From: Massilia sp. HP4
GTDB taxonomy: Bacteria; Pseudomonadota; Gammaproteobacteria; Burkholderiales; Burkholderiaceae_D
Reading direction: 5' to 3'
Length of the DNA stretch: 64,000 nt
Assembly: GCF_005222695.1 (NCBI RefSeq)
Contig: NZ_STGG01000011.1
Location: 186,001-250,000 of the forward strand
Part shown: in pieces, positions 63,422 through 64,000 of the stretch
Position numbering within the stretch: position 1 is the stretch's first letter
How the letters are laid out: the number at the start of each line of letters is the position of its first letter
Program-made: the position numbers and the translations under genes
The notes under the pieces: generated by a model
The model's input: only the letters and a program-made list of their open reading frames with translations
Databases searched by the model: none
Told to the model about the DNA's origin: nothing

Positions 63422-64000
63422 TTACCTCAGCACCTGCACCGTATCGACCACCCGCACATCGTGCATCTGGTGCAGATACGCTTCCAGATAGCCCTTGTGC
63501 GACGCTCCCACGATGACCAGCAGCCGCGTGCCCGGCGTCACGCCCACCACGTCGCGGATATTCGCCGCCATGCGCAGGTTGCGCGTTTCCCAGTAGCCCA
63601 CGTAAGTACGGCCGAAGCGCTGCGGCGACGGCTCGTTCATGGCGGCGCCGAAGTCGATCTCGAAGCTCGCCGCGACATGGGCGGGCGAGTTATAGGCGCG
63701 GTACAGCGCCAGCACGCCTTCGGCGCTGCCCAGGCCCTCCTTCAGGACCTTGTCCTGTTCCTGGCGCCGCTTGTTGGCCGGGTTGTCCCAAGCCTTCATG
63801 ATCGCCTCGCCGGCCGCCTTGCGGTCGGCGTACGGTCGGCCCGCCGCCTGGTCGTCCATCGCATGCACGCGCTCATGCCCCAGGCGCGCCGCCAGCTGCG
63901 CTGCGATCATCACGCTTTCGTTGGGACTGCTCTCGAGCTTGCGCAGTTGCGCGACCAGGACCTCATCCAGGCCATCGCCGGCGCGGCGCTCCACGGCCGG
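63422..64000 (-). CDS. DUF5694-like protein (5' end beyond window)
   Basis: The last 193 codons of a gene that enters from the right edge; the frame stays open through base 64000. The C-terminal part reads NIRDVVGVTPGTRLLVIVGA, SHKGYLEAYLHQM and VRVVDTVQVLR, and the middle has RTYVGYWETRNLRMAANI. This resembles DUF5694, a TraB/GumN-related family. The start and any signal peptide are not visible; the GTG at 63994 is probably internal. It is convergent with rapZ. Confidence 0.78.
   Translation of the reverse strand, partial: PAVERRAGDGLDEVLVAQLRKLESSPNESVMIAAQLAARLGHERVHAMDDQAAGRPYADRKAAGEAIMKAWDNPANKRRQEQDKVLKEGLGSAEGVLALYRAYNSPAHVAASFEIDFGAAMNEPSPQRFGRTYVGYWETRNLRMAANIRDVVGVTPGTRLLVIVGASHKGYLEAYLHQMHDVRVVDTVQVLR

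Overview
The window is about 64 kb of high-GC chromosome. Gene content and protein types point to a betaproteobacterium of the Oxalobacteraceae, most like Massilia/Telluria or Janthinobacterium: DUF3683-HIT-DUF971, ubiE-Tim44-ubiJ-ubiB-fmdB-DUF502-aspS-nudB, ptsN-hprK-rapZ, type II QueF, and a TetR-FadE-FadN-thiolase-hydratase operon. The genus assignment is inference. No rRNA, complete tRNA, CRISPR array or intact insertion sequence was seen. Nearly all DNA is typical high-GC coding sequence. AT-richer stretches occur at 2.9-4.5 kb, 35.7-36.0 kb, 44.2-44.4 kb and 45.9-46.1 kb.

Layout. 0-2.9 kb: a tightly coupled leftward operon (soxR, a solo ParS/MbcA-type antitoxin domain, tag, mnmC) divergent from a doxX-like gene, with a textbook SoxR operator between them. 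2.9-4.5 kb: low-GC accessory patch with one ORFan and a fragment resembling the 3' end of tRNA-Ser. 4.5-8.8 kb: an organic-acid MFS symporter divergent from a DctS/DctR-like two-component system. 8.8-15.3 kb: mostly single genes (GNAT, PaiB-like, DUF4142, AcpA-type phosphatase, GyrI-like, O-methyltransferase, GIN-domain, DUF4326, ArsR). 15.4-23.1 kb: cytochrome bd operon (DUF2946-cydD-cydC-cydA-cydB-cydX) divergent from a GbsR/MarR regulator, with two tandem palindromes between them. 23.1-25.6 kb: small genes, a LysR regulator and a YdeI-like protein. 25.6-32.7 kb: a fatty-acid beta-oxidation operon under a TetR regulator. 33-44 kb: leftward housekeeping genes (Hsp15, ClsB/EEP pair, NudB, AspS, DUF502, FmdB, UbiB, UbiJ, Tim44-like, UbiE).

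44.4-51.8 kb is the most interesting part. A VpsR-like sigma-54 activator is followed by a near-consensus -24/-12 promoter and a five-gene operon. The operon encodes a 754-residue low-complexity secreted protein (Asn/Ser/Thr/Gln-rich, then Gly/Ala-rich), a small secreted protein, a C39-fold cysteine peptidase (FapD-like), a second small secreted protein and a coiled-coil plus beta-barrel outer-membrane protein (FapF-like). All three candidate substrates carry an RGG double-glycine motif of the kind C39 peptidases recognise. I read this as a divergent Fap-like functional-amyloid or silk-like fibre export system placed between the DUF971 gene and ubiE.

51.9-64 kb: a cold-shock gene, the leftward DUF3683-HIT-DUF971 operon, yqaA, ilvA, queF, ptsN-hprK-rapZ, and a DUF5694 gene cut by the right edge. 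A family of intergenic palindromes (consensus CGCGTsGGCGGC-nnn-GCCGCCnACCCTA) recurs at four loci.
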